Source: Paracoccaceae bacterium (GTDB taxonomy: Bacteria; Pseudomonadota; Alphaproteobacteria; Rhodobacterales; Rhodobacteraceae). Taken from it: a stretch of DNA of 64,000 nucleotides. The notes beneath the pieces are model-generated. The model was not told the origin of the DNA, did not search any database, and worked only from the letters and a program-made list of their open reading frames with translations. The translations under genes were made by a program, and so were the position numbers. Positions within the stretch are counted from its first letter, which is position 1. Every line of letters starts with the position of its first letter. Location of the stretch: positions 558,001 to 622,000 of the forward strand of contig JAAFAB010000002.1 of assembly GCA_018222585.1 (NCBI GenBank), given 5' to 3'. Shown one piece after another: positions 16,887 to 24,538 of the stretch.

Positions 16887-18722
16887 TCAGTAACCTTTCG
16901 CCAAAATTTGTCTGTGGACGTGTTTTGCGGCCATGGTTTTACCGATGTCGCTGTAGTGGGTTCCATCCGACCGAAGAGTGACAGGGACCGTACCGGAGGC
17001 AATGTCGAGCAGATCCTGGGACGTGGGGTACGTTCCGTTGTCCAGAAGCCCGTCGTTGATCGCTTCGAACAGCGCCCGGTTGACCATGTAGTCTTGCAGG
17101 TCAACGTAATGCACTTCTCCGACAGCCCGGCGCATCAGTTCGTTGAAGCGGTTAACCTTGCGAAGCTCCTCCTGCTCGGAGGCAGTGCCGTCGCTTCTCT
17201 CGTCAGCCTTCGACGTTACTCCGCAGAAGACGAAGTGCTTAGACAGCGGGGTTAGGTGCTCAACCATGCCGATGTTCACATCGACAACCCCTTGGAGGGC
17301 GAAGTCATCCCCGTCGGTGTAATTGATGTTGTTGCGCCCCGAGACGAACACGGAGGTATGCGCCCGATGGGCGTCGCCCGTGTTGATATATAGGCGCGCC
17401 CCGGCGGCTACGATCACCTCGTCCCCCGCCTCGTTGCGCGTGAAGGTATACGTCGAGCCTGATCGTGACACCACGCCCGACACCTCTGAAAGCGTGGCAG
17501 GGGTGCTCTGGCCGTCATTGATCCAGGATCCATCTGGGACCACGGCGACGCCGCCGGTCACTGGGATCGTGACCGCTTCGACGGTGACCGGGTAAGATCC
17601 TTGGTAGCGACCGATACTTTGAGCCGTGCGCCCGCCGTAGCCAAAGGTGGTAACGGACCTGTCACCAAACAGAGGCGCGAAATGATCTGGCCCCCAACCG
17701 GAACCCGCTGCGGCCATGCTGTCTGACCAGATCGCAATGTCCCTACGGGAAACAATGGCGTCTGTGTCAAAGGCTGGCGGGGCGTCCTTATACGCACGAC
17801 GGACGCTTTCGGGGTGGAGCACGAGGATCGCGCGCCCCTGAGTGTCGAAGGCAATAGGGAAGACCTCGTCTGCGGCAACGTGGCCGGGGCTGGAGGCGTC
17901 AATCAGCGCGCCCCCTGCGCCGTAGATATCGCGGGAAAACCGGACGCTTCCCTCTTCGTCGTACTCGCGCAGGATGACGCCTTTATCATCATACTCGGCA
18001 GGTGACCGAGCATCATCTCGACCCACGCCGTCCGAGTATGCCACTTTCGCGCTTAGCCCGTCGGCGAACTCCGCCGGCTGCACCGCTGTATCCGCGAGAC
18101 CACCCTGTTCGGCGCTCGCAAAAGCGCCCACATCCCGGGCCGCCGCCGTGCCCAGATCGCCCGGCTGCACCGCCGTTTCCGCCTTGCCAATCAGGCCTGC
18201 GGCAGCCGCAGCCGAGTCGCTCGCGGCCGTGGCAAAACCACCTGCTGCGGTAGCAGCCCCCCCGGCAGAACTCGCCGAGGTCGCCGCTGCAGATGCGTAG
18301 CCGGAAGCTTCTGCCACCGACGCATCGACGATGTCCTGGATTGCAATCACCTGCGCCAGGACGTCCGGAGCCGTCGGCTCTTCGACCGGAAGCTGGAGAA
18401 GGTCGCGCAGCGCGTGCGGCCCCGTTCCGACAAGACTGATGGGGCCGAGAGGGGTGCTCGGGCGTCGAAGCCGCTCATCAAGGTACTCGAGCGAAACGCT
18501 GTAGACGACGCCTCGCAGCCCCTCGGAGTTCGTAAAGAGCTCGACGTCAATCTCGCCAGCGTCGCCCATGTCGCACGCCACCGGGGCCGGAAGCACGATC
18601 CCGCCGTCGGGGTCCATGTCGGCATCCCAGCCTTTGATCGCAAAAATGACGCGCCCTGCCTTCGGGATCGTACCATCGGGCAGCGCGATGCTGCCGGTAA
18701 CCCGGGTCTTCGTGATTGCCAT
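16887..18722 (-). CDS. Tail fibre with SGNH/GDSL-hydrolase domain (611 aa)
   Basis: I start at ATG 18722 (MAITKTRVTGSIALP), preceded by AAGGAA. Residues 1-150 form an N-terminal attachment domain, and 150-250 are an Ala/Ser-rich shaft (ASGYASAAATSASSAG). From about 325 an SGNH hydrolase follows: block I IAIWSDSM near 330 with the nucleophile Ser, a block III-like FCGVTSKADE near 505, and block V SDGTH near 590 with the Asp-His pair. Such domains on fibres deacetylate surface glycans during adsorption. It is the largest fibre of the prophage, encoded just upstream of the smaller adhesin gene. Confidence 0.75.
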   Translation of the reverse strand: MAITKTRVTGSIALPDGTIPKAGRVIFAIKGWDADMDPDGGIVLPAPVACDMGDAGEIDVELFTNSEGLRGVVYSVSLEYLDERLRRPSTPLGPISLVGTGPHALRDLLQLPVEEPTAPDVLAQVIAIQDIVDASVAEASGYASAAATSASSAGGAATAAGGFATAASDSAAAAAGLIGKAETAVQPGDLGTAAARDVGAFASAEQGGLADTAVQPAEFADGLSAKVAYSDGVGRDDARSPAEYDDKGVILREYDEEGSVRFSRDIYGAGGALIDASSPGHVAADEVFPIAFDTQGRAILVLHPESVRRAYKDAPPAFDTDAIVSRRDIAIWSDSMAAAGSGWGPDHFAPLFGDRSVTTFGYGGRTAQSIGRYQGSYPVTVEAVTIPVTGGVAVVPDGSWINDGQSTPATLSEVSGVVSRSGSTYTFTRNEAGDEVIVAAGARLYINTGDAHRAHTSVFVSGRNNINYTDGDDFALQGVVDVNIGMVEHLTPLSKHFVFCGVTSKADERSDGTASEQEELRKVNRFNELMRRAVGEVHYVDLQDYMVNRALFEAINDGLLDNGTYPTSQDLLDIASGTVPVTLRSDGTHYSDIGKTMAAKHVHRQILAKGY

Positions 18723-18807
18723 GCCTTGTTCCTTGAAATTAGCGACGCGCTTCCCGCTCAGAGCCGGAAGCCGAAGCCGGTCCGCATGAAAGGATCGATA
18801 CGATCGG

Positions 18808-19170
18808 TCAGAGGGGCGCGACCGGCCAGGTAAGCGCCGAGGGATCCTCAGACTCGGTGATATCCCGCAGCGCCTGGCGGTAGACCTGCCAGGCACTGCG
18901 CTCGGCCTCGGTCACGCTCACATCGGAGAGCTGTGTCCAGTCGCAAGCAGCCAGTAGGGCATTTCGCTTCTGGCGCACGTCGGCCCAAAGCTGGCTTTCA
19001 TCGGCCTCGGAGAGCGGCGGCGGCACGAAGCCACCACCCTCATCTTCGACCCAACCGATATCGACACCCGCGACGTGATCCGGCCATGCGGCGGCCCAGT
19101 CCGGAACAGCCGCCATATCGATCTCGACCACGTTGACGACGACACCATCGACCACCTGCAGTTTTTTCAT
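18808..19170 (-). CDS. Tail assembly chaperone-like protein near the fibres (120 aa)
   Basis: I favour ATG 19170 (MKKLQVVDGVVVNVV) because GAAGGA is 7-8 bases upstream; two earlier in-frame starts have poor spacing. The C-terminal half (RQKRNALLAACDWTQLSDV, then WQVYRQALRDIT, ending in WPVAPL) is the hallmark of the phage tail assembly chaperone domain (Pfam Phage_TAC/DUF4376-type) found beside tail fibre genes. It probably helps fold or trimerise the fibre. It lies between the fibre gene and the glycine-rich tail gene on the same strand. Confidence 0.75.
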   Translation of the reverse strand: MKKLQVVDGVVVNVVEIDMAAVPDWAAAWPDHVAGVDIGWVEDEGGGFVPPPLSEADESQLWADVRQKRNALLAACDWTQLSDVSVTEAERSAWQVYRQALRDITESEDPSALTWPVAPL

Positions 19171-19181
19171 ACCCATGTCCT

Positions 19182-20195
19182 TCACCCGAAGATGTAGATG
19201 CGGATCTCACCGCGCGCGCCGACGCCACCATTCACCCCGCCACCGCCACCGGGGATCTGGCCATTCTGCCCGCCAGCGCCACCGGCGCCGCCGTATTTCG
19301 ATTGCCCGCCCGGGTGAGGATCTTGGTTGTTTCTGGCGCTCTGGAAGCCCCCCCCGCCGCCGCCGCCCCAGAGCGACGGCTGCCCGGGACCAGTTCCTTC
19401 CGTTCCGGGGCCACATCCGTCACCACCACTGAAGTCGGTCGCCTGGTAGGTGCCATTGAAGGCAAGCTTACCTCCACCACGCCCCCCAGCTGACGAAGTG
19501 CCCCGGCCACCGCCCTGAGCAGAGAGCAACGTCCCGAACGACGATGCGCCGCCGGAGACCTCGGCCGAGCCACCCGCACCGACCACGGCCGAGACAGATG
19601 AGGGAATGTCGGCCATGGTGAAGAACCCCCGCGCGAACTCACCGCCAGCGCCAGAGCCGTCGTCGTCGCTGTTGTCACCGCCTCCGCCACCGCCCCACAT
19701 TTCGATCAGGACCACAGCGTCATCACTGACCCCTGCCGGCTTGAGCCAAGTCTGCGAAGCGATGATGATCTCCCGCGAGGAAACAGCGCCGCCGTCCCCT
19801 GCGTCACCGGTGATCAGAACGCGGTAGTCGGTCCCGACGAACTCCAGCAACGCCCGGGCCCCGCTTTGCGCCATACCCGGCGTCATGGCTTCCCCGCCGG
19901 CCGTCACGATTGCCGCAGCAGCACCGCCATTCAGCGCAAGCGTCATCGGACCGGTGTTCGTCGCCGGCCAGGTGATGCTGAACTTCATGCCCTCGACCAG
20001 ACCGCCTGCCGGCAACTCCGGATCGACGCTCGCAGTTACATCGTTCACCCCGTCAGGCAAGGTCAACGGCAGAGCCGAGACATCGAACAGCGTCCGCATC
20101 AGGCGGGCATACTGGTTACCGAACCCCTCAGTGGGCCCGTCATCGACCCAGGGGACCTGCTCGCTGTTGCCGTTGTAGGTGGTTCTCGTGCTCAT
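19182..20195 (-). CDS. Tail protein with glycine-rich tip domain (337 aa)
   Basis: The N-terminal third (MSTRTTYNGNSEQVPWVDDG) resembles tail-fibre attachment sequences. From about residue 165 the protein becomes strongly glycine-rich (GGGGGGDNSDDDGSGAGG and similar runs), ending in ARGEIRIYIFG. Glycine-rich sandwich tips of this sort occur in phage adhesins, where the loops contact receptors and diversify by recombination. Its start overlaps the tail-tip J-like gene stop by 4 bases, so it is part of the late tail operon. Confidence 0.75.
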   Translation of the reverse strand: MSTRTTYNGNSEQVPWVDDGPTEGFGNQYARLMRTLFDVSALPLTLPDGVNDVTASVDPELPAGGLVEGMKFSITWPATNTGPMTLALNGGAAAAIVTAGGEAMTPGMAQSGARALLEFVGTDYRVLITGDAGDGGAVSSREIIIASQTWLKPAGVSDDAVVLIEMWGGGGGGDNSDDDGSGAGGEFARGFFTMADIPSSVSAVVGAGGSAEVSGGASSFGTLLSAQGGGRGTSSAGGRGGGKLAFNGTYQATDFSGGDGCGPGTEGTGPGQPSLWGGGGGGGFQSARNNQDPHPGGQSKYGGAGGAGGQNGQIPGGGGGVNGGVGARGEIRIYIFG

Positions 20196-22834
20196 GCTGC
20201 CCAGATCTCCGGTGCTTCGTCGACCAGCGTCAGGTCGAAGGTCAGTTCGTCGCGCGGCTCGATCGAGAAGACGATCATGCGCCGCAGCTCACTCGCCTTG
20301 CGGCCCACGACCGCGAGGATGTCGGCGTCGATCCCGGCCTCGCCGGTCGGCTCCAGCAGCTCCAGCCGGGTGGCCTTGCCGGTCGAGCTGGCGACCTCGT
20401 GGGTGCTCATGGTGCCGTCGGTGCGGCGCAGCACGAGACCGGTGCGGGCGCCGAGCACAGAAAGGTCAAGCACCGCCGCAAGGTTCGGCACCTCATCCAT
20501 GAACGGCTCGCTCAGCACCGGCACGCTGTCATCCAGCGTCAAAGCCACGACCTCGCCATCCTCGTTCAGCTCCCAGTCCAGGACACGCCCCTGACCAGCC
20601 TGGCGCGTCAGCATGTCGTGCTGGACGCCAACCAGGCTGCCCCGCCGGCAGGCCACGGCCTCAGCAGAGGCGGTCAGGCTGTAGGAGGTGCCACGACGGC
20701 GGGCGTTGGCGAAGTCATAGGCGACCCGCTCGCGCACCTCGGCCTCGGTCACCAGCCCCTCATAGGTCACCTGTTCGACCAAGCCGCCAGGGCGACCGTC
20801 GCGGTAGACCATCAGCTGACGCTGCGCGTAGTCGCGATCCCGGTCAACGAAGGTCACCCGGAAGCCGTCGGGCAGATCCGCGAAGGCCCGCGACCAGCTG
20901 AAGCCCGACGCCTCGCGCGGGGTGAAGACCTGCACCGGGGTTTCGCCCGATCGGTCATAGTCGCGTACCACACCCCATTTCTCGGACATGCCGAGCTGGC
21001 CGTAGCCGGCGGCGCCGACAATCCGCGCGGCATCTGCCACGGTCAGATCCTCGAGGATCGCGTTGCAGGTGTAGCCCTCGACCGCGCAGGCATCCCGCCA
21101 GGCGACCAGCGCCGCGTTGTCGACCAGGTCAGGATGAACCGCCTTGGCGCTCAGCATGCCGCCGATGATGTCTCGAAGGTGCGGCGCCGGATTCGAGGTT
21201 GTCACCCAGTCCGACCAGGCCGTGCCATCCCAGTCTTGCACATAGCCGGAGGCCAGGACCGAGACGTCATCCAGCTCCTGGTTGCGCGCGATCACCGCGA
21301 TCGCGGCGAAGTCGTCGGTCGGCAGCGGGTGCTCTTCCCAGATCGAGACCGAGCGGACCAGCTGCACCGTGTCGGCCAGCCGATCCCGGGTCTGGGCGAT
21401 GCTGGGCGAGGACGCATCACCCTGGTAGCCCCAGAAGTCGCGCACCGAGCCGTTCAGCGTGTAGGCACCGGCGCTGTACTGGGCATTGCGGAAGGCGTAA
21501 CCACGCGTGATCTCGAACTCGTAGATGCCGGGCGGGAACTCACCCCTGCTCAGCATGATCTGCGCCTCGTAGCGCGACAGCACCACGCCCTTCACATCCG
21601 TCACGGAATTGGTCGAGGTCGAGAGGTAGTCAGCTCCGCCAGCCGCCGCATCAAAGTAGGGGTCCGCCTGCCAGGCAGACCCTCCCGCCTGCGCCGGGCT
21701 TGCAATGCGCGCCTCGACCCATCCATCTGTCGCGGTCGCGTCAGAGGGGCTGCTTGCGTCATCGACCCATCGGAAGCGGATCGTGCTGCGGACCCCGCGA
21801 ACACTGGCACCCTGGAAGTGCAGCTCAGGCAGGTTCCGCCAGGTCTCCTCACCAAAGCGGCGCAGGCGCAGCCGGAACGGCACACGGATCTTCTCATCAC
21901 CGCCATCGAGGTGAAGCCCCGCCGTGAAGGCGATCTGCAGCTGCTGCTCGTCCGGAGCCTCACGCGTGGCGGCTGTGCGCGGCATCGGCAGGGCGTCGGC
22001 GAGATCTCCGCTGGAGCTCTCCAGCAGGCTGCCATTGTCACCGGAGACCACGTGTCCGCGCAGCTCACCCCCGATCTGTTCCGTGCGTGACTGGCGCCGG
22101 ATGAGGGACAGGCGGGCGTCCCCGGGCCAGCCCTCGCGGGTCTCATGCACCACGCCGCTCAGATCTTCGATACGGGCGCCATCGACCCGCAGGCCTTCCA
22201 GCTTGTGCGGCCCGGCCAGGATGAAGACCGCTTCCACCACCTCGTCCTCTCCGTCGAAGTAGACGAAGGGCTCGGACGCGAGCGGCGGGTAGATCTTCCG
22301 GGTGCCGACCACGCGCGGGACCGCTCCGTTCGGCTCCAGGACGTTGCCGGTGGCGCTGGCCGTGCCAAGCGCCCGCGTATTGCCATCCCTCTGCTGCAGG
22401 GAGGGCGGCGGGATCAGCGCCGAGATCAGCATCGAGCCGAGCGCCGAGACGCCAGCGGCGGCCAGCGTGGCGGCTGTGGTGCCCCCGGCAATGCCAAGGA
22501 AGCCGATGCCATTGGCCGCGATGAAGCCGGTGGCCACGGTCAGGGCAATGGCCGCGATCGTCGCGAAAACGTTCTTGCCATCCCCGCCGCCGCCCATGGC
22601 AGGCGCGTGGAAGGTAACCTCGATCGGCACCGCACCGCGGGGCTTCGGGCGCACCATCGGCCAGACACCGTGGGGGACTGCATGGCCGTTGATGCAGATC
22701 TGCCCGCGCCGGGCGAAGTCCGCCGTCAGCTGCATGTCGGCCGCCATCTCCGACAGGGTCATCGGCTGGCTGTGGCGGCGCACCGAAATCGGCGACATCG
22801 CCATGGGATCGCGATGGATCGCGACAATGGTCAT
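20192..22834 (-). CDS. Tail tip / host specificity protein, lambda J-like (880 aa)
   Basis: Length, position after the NlpC peptidase gene, and content match the lambda gpJ family in its shorter alphaproteobacterial form. Residues 85-160 contain hydrophobic segments (NVFATIAAIALTVATGF, AATLAAAGVSALGSMLISAL) that are typical of the central hub region. The motif PRVVGTRKIYPPLASEPFVYF starts the conserved domain, and the C-terminus ends in short beta-rich modules. The gene overlaps its upstream neighbour by 4 bases. It forms the baseplate hub that binds the receptor and the tape measure. Confidence 0.85.
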   Translation of the reverse strand: MTIVAIHRDPMAMSPISVRRHSQPMTLSEMAADMQLTADFARRGQICINGHAVPHGVWPMVRPKPRGAVPIEVTFHAPAMGGGGDGKNVFATIAAIALTVATGFIAANGIGFLGIAGGTTAATLAAAGVSALGSMLISALIPPPSLQQRDGNTRALGTASATGNVLEPNGAVPRVVGTRKIYPPLASEPFVYFDGEDEVVEAVFILAGPHKLEGLRVDGARIEDLSGVVHETREGWPGDARLSLIRRQSRTEQIGGELRGHVVSGDNGSLLESSSGDLADALPMPRTAATREAPDEQQLQIAFTAGLHLDGGDEKIRVPFRLRLRRFGEETWRNLPELHFQGASVRGVRSTIRFRWVDDASSPSDATATDGWVEARIASPAQAGGSAWQADPYFDAAAGGADYLSTSTNSVTDVKGVVLSRYEAQIMLSRGEFPPGIYEFEITRGYAFRNAQYSAGAYTLNGSVRDFWGYQGDASSPSIAQTRDRLADTVQLVRSVSIWEEHPLPTDDFAAIAVIARNQELDDVSVLASGYVQDWDGTAWSDWVTTSNPAPHLRDIIGGMLSAKAVHPDLVDNAALVAWRDACAVEGYTCNAILEDLTVADAARIVGAAGYGQLGMSEKWGVVRDYDRSGETPVQVFTPREASGFSWSRAFADLPDGFRVTFVDRDRDYAQRQLMVYRDGRPGGLVEQVTYEGLVTEAEVRERVAYDFANARRRGTSYSLTASAEAVACRRGSLVGVQHDMLTRQAGQGRVLDWELNEDGEVVALTLDDSVPVLSEPFMDEVPNLAAVLDLSVLGARTGLVLRRTDGTMSTHEVASSTGKATRLELLEPTGEAGIDADILAVVGRKASELRRMIVFSIEPRDELTFDLTLVDEAPEIWAA

Positions 22835-23229
22835 GGGGCATACCTCCGGAAGCCGAGAAGGCGAAAGCGGATCAGCGGGCTGTCCAGGGGCACCAGCACC
22901 GCCCCCGTCGCCTGCTCTGTGTGAAGCACCGTGCCGGCGCCGGTGCAGACGCCGACATGGACCGGCGCCCGGCCACCCGGCCGGGCCATCACGGCCACGT
23001 CGAACTCTTGCGGCACCTCGACCGGCGCCCAGGGCCAGCTGTCCCGGCCACGCGCCATCTCGCGCGCAACCCGGCGCAGGTCATCGGCAGAGATGTCGCC
23101 GTAGCCCGGCAGATCCACCCCGAGCTGGTCGGCGAAGACCTGGCGGACGATCCCCCAGCAGTCGAAAGCCTTCGGCCCTCGCCCGCCGTCGCGGTAAGGC
23201 GCGCCGACCAGGGCGCGGGTCCAGTTCAC
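22831..23229 (-). CDS. NlpC/P60 family tail peptidase (lambda gpK-like)
   Basis: I choose GTG 23229 because it overlaps the stop of the upstream gene in a GTGA arrangement; an ATG at 23277 would overlap by 52 bases. The product (about 132 aa) has the NlpC/P60 catalytic cysteine in FDCWGIV (residue 24) and the His in APVHVGVC near residue 87. It is a papain-like cysteine peptidase that cuts peptidoglycan crosslinks as the tail tip penetrates, and is also needed for tail-tip assembly. Confidence 0.85.
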   Translation of the reverse strand: MNWTRALVGAPYRDGGRGPKAFDCWGIVRQVFADQLGVDLPGYGDISADDLRRVAREMARGRDSWPWAPVEVPQEFDVAVMARPGGRAPVHVGVCTGAGTVLHTEQATGAVLVPLDSPLIRFRLLGFRRYAP

Positions 23230-23741
23230 CGGAAGAGCCCCGGGCAGCGGTCCTGCGTGGCGCGGATCGAAGGCCATGGCTCCGTCGAGGGGTCGAAGAC
23301 CGTGACCACGCCGCTGACCTGCAGCACGTCGGCCTCGACGTTCGCCAGCTCGAAGTGGGCATAGGCGTAGACCGTCGCGGCCGTGCCGATCTCCTCGCGC
23401 GGATCCACCGACAGATCGAAGTCCGAGGATGCGAGCAACTTCAGTGACAGGCGGGCCCGCTCGTCGCTGTCCTGCACCGCTTGGCCAATCCGCCGATCGG
23501 TGTTCGCCACGGTTAGCCGCGCCTCGGGTCGGCCGTCGGTGTCCCGGACCAATGACCATTCGAAGGGCAGTCCCACGTAGGTGTCACCGTCGTGGATGTA
23601 GCTGAAGACATCCGAGACCAGCCGGATCGGCTCGACCAGGTTCGGATGCGTGATTGTCAGGAAGCCGAGGTAGGCGACAGAGGCCGAGCTGGCCTCGAAG
23701 TCCTGCCGGGCCCCGTCCGGAATATCTCGGCGGATCGTCAT
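23226..23741 (-). CDS. Minor tail protein, DUF1833-like (lambda gpL position)
   Basis: The 171-residue product (LGFLTITHPNLVEPIRLVSD, then GLPFEWSLVRD, then ARLTVANTDRRIGQAV) fits the DUF1833 family of beta-rich tail-tip proteins, which bridge the tape measure end and the hub. It overlaps both neighbours by 4 bases, in the conserved M-L-K-J order of lambda-type tails. No enzymatic motif is visible. Confidence 0.75.
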   Translation of the reverse strand: MTIRRDIPDGARQDFEASSASVAYLGFLTITHPNLVEPIRLVSDVFSYIHDGDTYVGLPFEWSLVRDTDGRPEARLTVANTDRRIGQAVQDSDERARLSLKLLASSDFDLSVDPREEIGTAATVYAYAHFELANVEADVLQVSGVVTVFDPSTEPWPSIRATQDRCPGLFR

Positions 23742-24538
23742 GCGGCGCCCTCTTGCGAAGCCCGGATGCAGGCCGCGTCACTCAGGGCCTCGGGGAAGAG
23801 CAGGACCTCGGAGACAGTCCCGGTCCCGTCCAGCACCTGCAGTTCCGCTGGCAGCACCCACCCCGCGCCCGATGCGACGGGCTGACCATCGAGGTAGAGG
23901 CGGGTAGCGCTGCCATCGAAGGCCACCACGGCCCGGCCATCGCCGGCGACAGGGAGTTCGCCCAGCGTACCCGGGAAGAGATCTCCGGCCGCCCCGGTGA
24001 AACGCACCGCCCATGTGCCTACCGCCGGGCGCCATGCACCGAGCACCAGGTTGTCGGCCTCATTGACCAGATCCTCCTCCGCGACACGGCGCAGGCTTCC
24101 GGTATCGAGAGCGAACACTTCCCCGGCATAGTCGGCAACCATCAGTGGCGGCACGTGCGAACAGCGCGGAACATAACCGCCCCACCACGGGCTGCCCGGC
24201 ATCCGGACAAGGTTCATCGAGACCTGCCGCCCGGCCAGCTGGTAGGCCTGCTCTTCGCCGGCCGCGATCTGGAAGCGCGCCGGCGCGCCGGTGATGGGAT
24301 CCCGCATGTGGAAGCGGGCCGACTGGTTGGCATCGTACCAGTCTTCGAAGGACGCCAGCTGCGCGGCCGTCCAGCGGTCGAAGGTCACCGAGATCTGCAT
24401 CGTCCGGCCGGTGGAGCGCGGGCGCATCTTGGCGGGGCCGATTTCCGGCTGGAAGGACGCACGATCATCTTGCCGTCCCGCCGTGGTCGAAGACAGGATC
24501 CGCGACGGAACGGCCGTCGGCCAATAGGCTTCACTCAT
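23738..24538 (-). CDS. Tail-tip protein with C-terminal lectin-like extension (266 aa)
   Basis: Residues 1-130 are the usual tail-tip (lambda gpM-position) domain: GPAKMRPRSTGRTM, then LASFEDWYDANQSARFHM, as in Rhodobacterales phage proteins. Residues 130-266 are an added beta-rich part (WAVRFTGAAGDLFPGTLG, TRLYLDGQPVASG, EVLLFPEAL) that looks like a LamG/concanavalin-type lectin fold. The extension could add carbohydrate binding to the tail tip. The gene overlaps the tape measure stop by 4 bases. Confidence 0.7.
   Translation of the reverse strand: MSEAYWPTAVPSRILSSTTAGRQDDRASFQPEIGPAKMRPRSTGRTMQISVTFDRWTAAQLASFEDWYDANQSARFHMRDPITGAPARFQIAAGEEQAYQLAGRQVSMNLVRMPGSPWWGGYVPRCSHVPPLMVADYAGEVFALDTGSLRRVAEEDLVNEADNLVLGAWRPAVGTWAVRFTGAAGDLFPGTLGELPVAGDGRAVVAFDGSATRLYLDGQPVASGAGWVLPAELQVLDGTGTVSEVLLFPEALSDAACIRASQEGAA

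Noticed and set aside
20399-22090. Plus-strand frame of 563 codons
   Set aside because: Antisense to the J-like tail tip gene; shadow composition.
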